5,843 bases of DNA, from the NCBI GenBank assembly GCA_018903185.1, contig JAHIQV010000016.1, positions 1 through 5,843 on the forward strand, in the 5' to 3' direction. The position numbers and the translations under genes are program-made. This DNA comes from Gammaproteobacteria bacterium (GTDB lineage: Bacteria; Pseudomonadota; Gammaproteobacteria; Burkholderiales; Burkholderiaceae_C). Below the pieces are notes generated by a model. The model made no database searches. It worked only from the letters and a program-made list of their open reading frames with translations, and was not told where the DNA came from. Position 1 is the first letter of the stretch, and every line of letters begins with the position of its first letter. Positions 5,833 through 5,843 of the stretch are shown here, in pieces.

Positions 5833-5837
5833 AGGAG
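5833..5837 (+). promoter_or_regulatory. Ribosome binding site of a divergent gene starting beyond the right edge
   Basis: AGGAG within ACAGGAGACCCCG sits 6 bases from the end of the window, so a plus-strand start codon is expected within the next few bases. The same AGGAGAC core precedes dmpL, dmpN and dmpB. A divergent gene next to a sigma-54 phenol operon is most often the phenol-sensing activator (DmpR class), but nothing of its coding sequence is visible. Confidence 0.5.
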
Positions 5838-5843
5838 ACCCCG

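Larger units (their letters stand above)
5515..5843. other. Intergenic control region, no coding sequence seen
   Basis: About 330 bases between the dmpK start and the right edge contain no credible gene on either strand. The stretch is visibly richer in A and T than the operon, especially 5576-5615 and 5690-5745. It carries the sigma-54 promoter, the paired activator-site candidates, the phased A-tracts, three inverted repeats and the divergent gene's ribosome binding site, each listed separately. Confidence 0.85.

Overview
This window holds the upper part of a multicomponent phenol hydroxylase and meta-cleavage operon, read entirely from the minus strand (right to left). It carries eight genes in the order K-L-M-N-O-P-Q-B, the order known from dmpKLMNOPQB of Pseudomonas and from the phenol operons of beta-proteobacteria. 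High GC, strong third-position GC bias and the catechol 2,3-dioxygenase sequence type (it resembles the Comamonadaceae/Burkholderiales form rather than XylE) suggest a beta-proteobacterium such as a Hydrogenophaga/Acidovorax/Comamonas relative. The genus is an inference.

Layout from the 5' end of the transcript. 5515-5843 is a regulatory region of about 330 bases without a gene. It holds a strong sigma-54 (-24/-12) promoter for the operon, two XylR/DmpR-like activator half-palindromes about three helical turns apart, a phased A-tract stretch and an interrupted palindrome between them. At the right edge is a Shine-Dalgarno sequence for a divergent plus-strand gene whose start lies outside the window. 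Then come dmpK (5514-5305, assembly protein), dmpL (5262-4267, beta subunit), dmpM (4244-3975, coupling protein), dmpN (3951-2365, di-iron alpha subunit), dmpO (2368-2012, gamma subunit), dmpP (2004-943, FAD/2Fe-2S reductase), dmpQ (937-566, ferredoxin that keeps the dioxygenase active) and dmpB (543 to beyond the left edge, catechol 2,3-dioxygenase, N-terminal 181 residues only).

How it works (established for the family): DmpP passes electrons from NADH to the di-iron centre of DmpN in the DmpLNO hydroxylase. DmpM couples this to O2 activation, DmpK helps load iron, and phenols become catechols. DmpB then opens the ring at the 2,3 (meta) position, and DmpQ re-reduces its iron when it becomes oxidised. 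The genes are packed with gaps of 5-42 bases or a 4-base overlap, and no terminator is visible, so the unit continues past the left edge.

The coding part is a well-described system with intact key residues, and I see no undescribed system in it. What deserves a second look is the control region and the uneven strength of the ribosome binding sites along the operon. Site calls in the control region were made by eye against consensus sequences recalled from memory.
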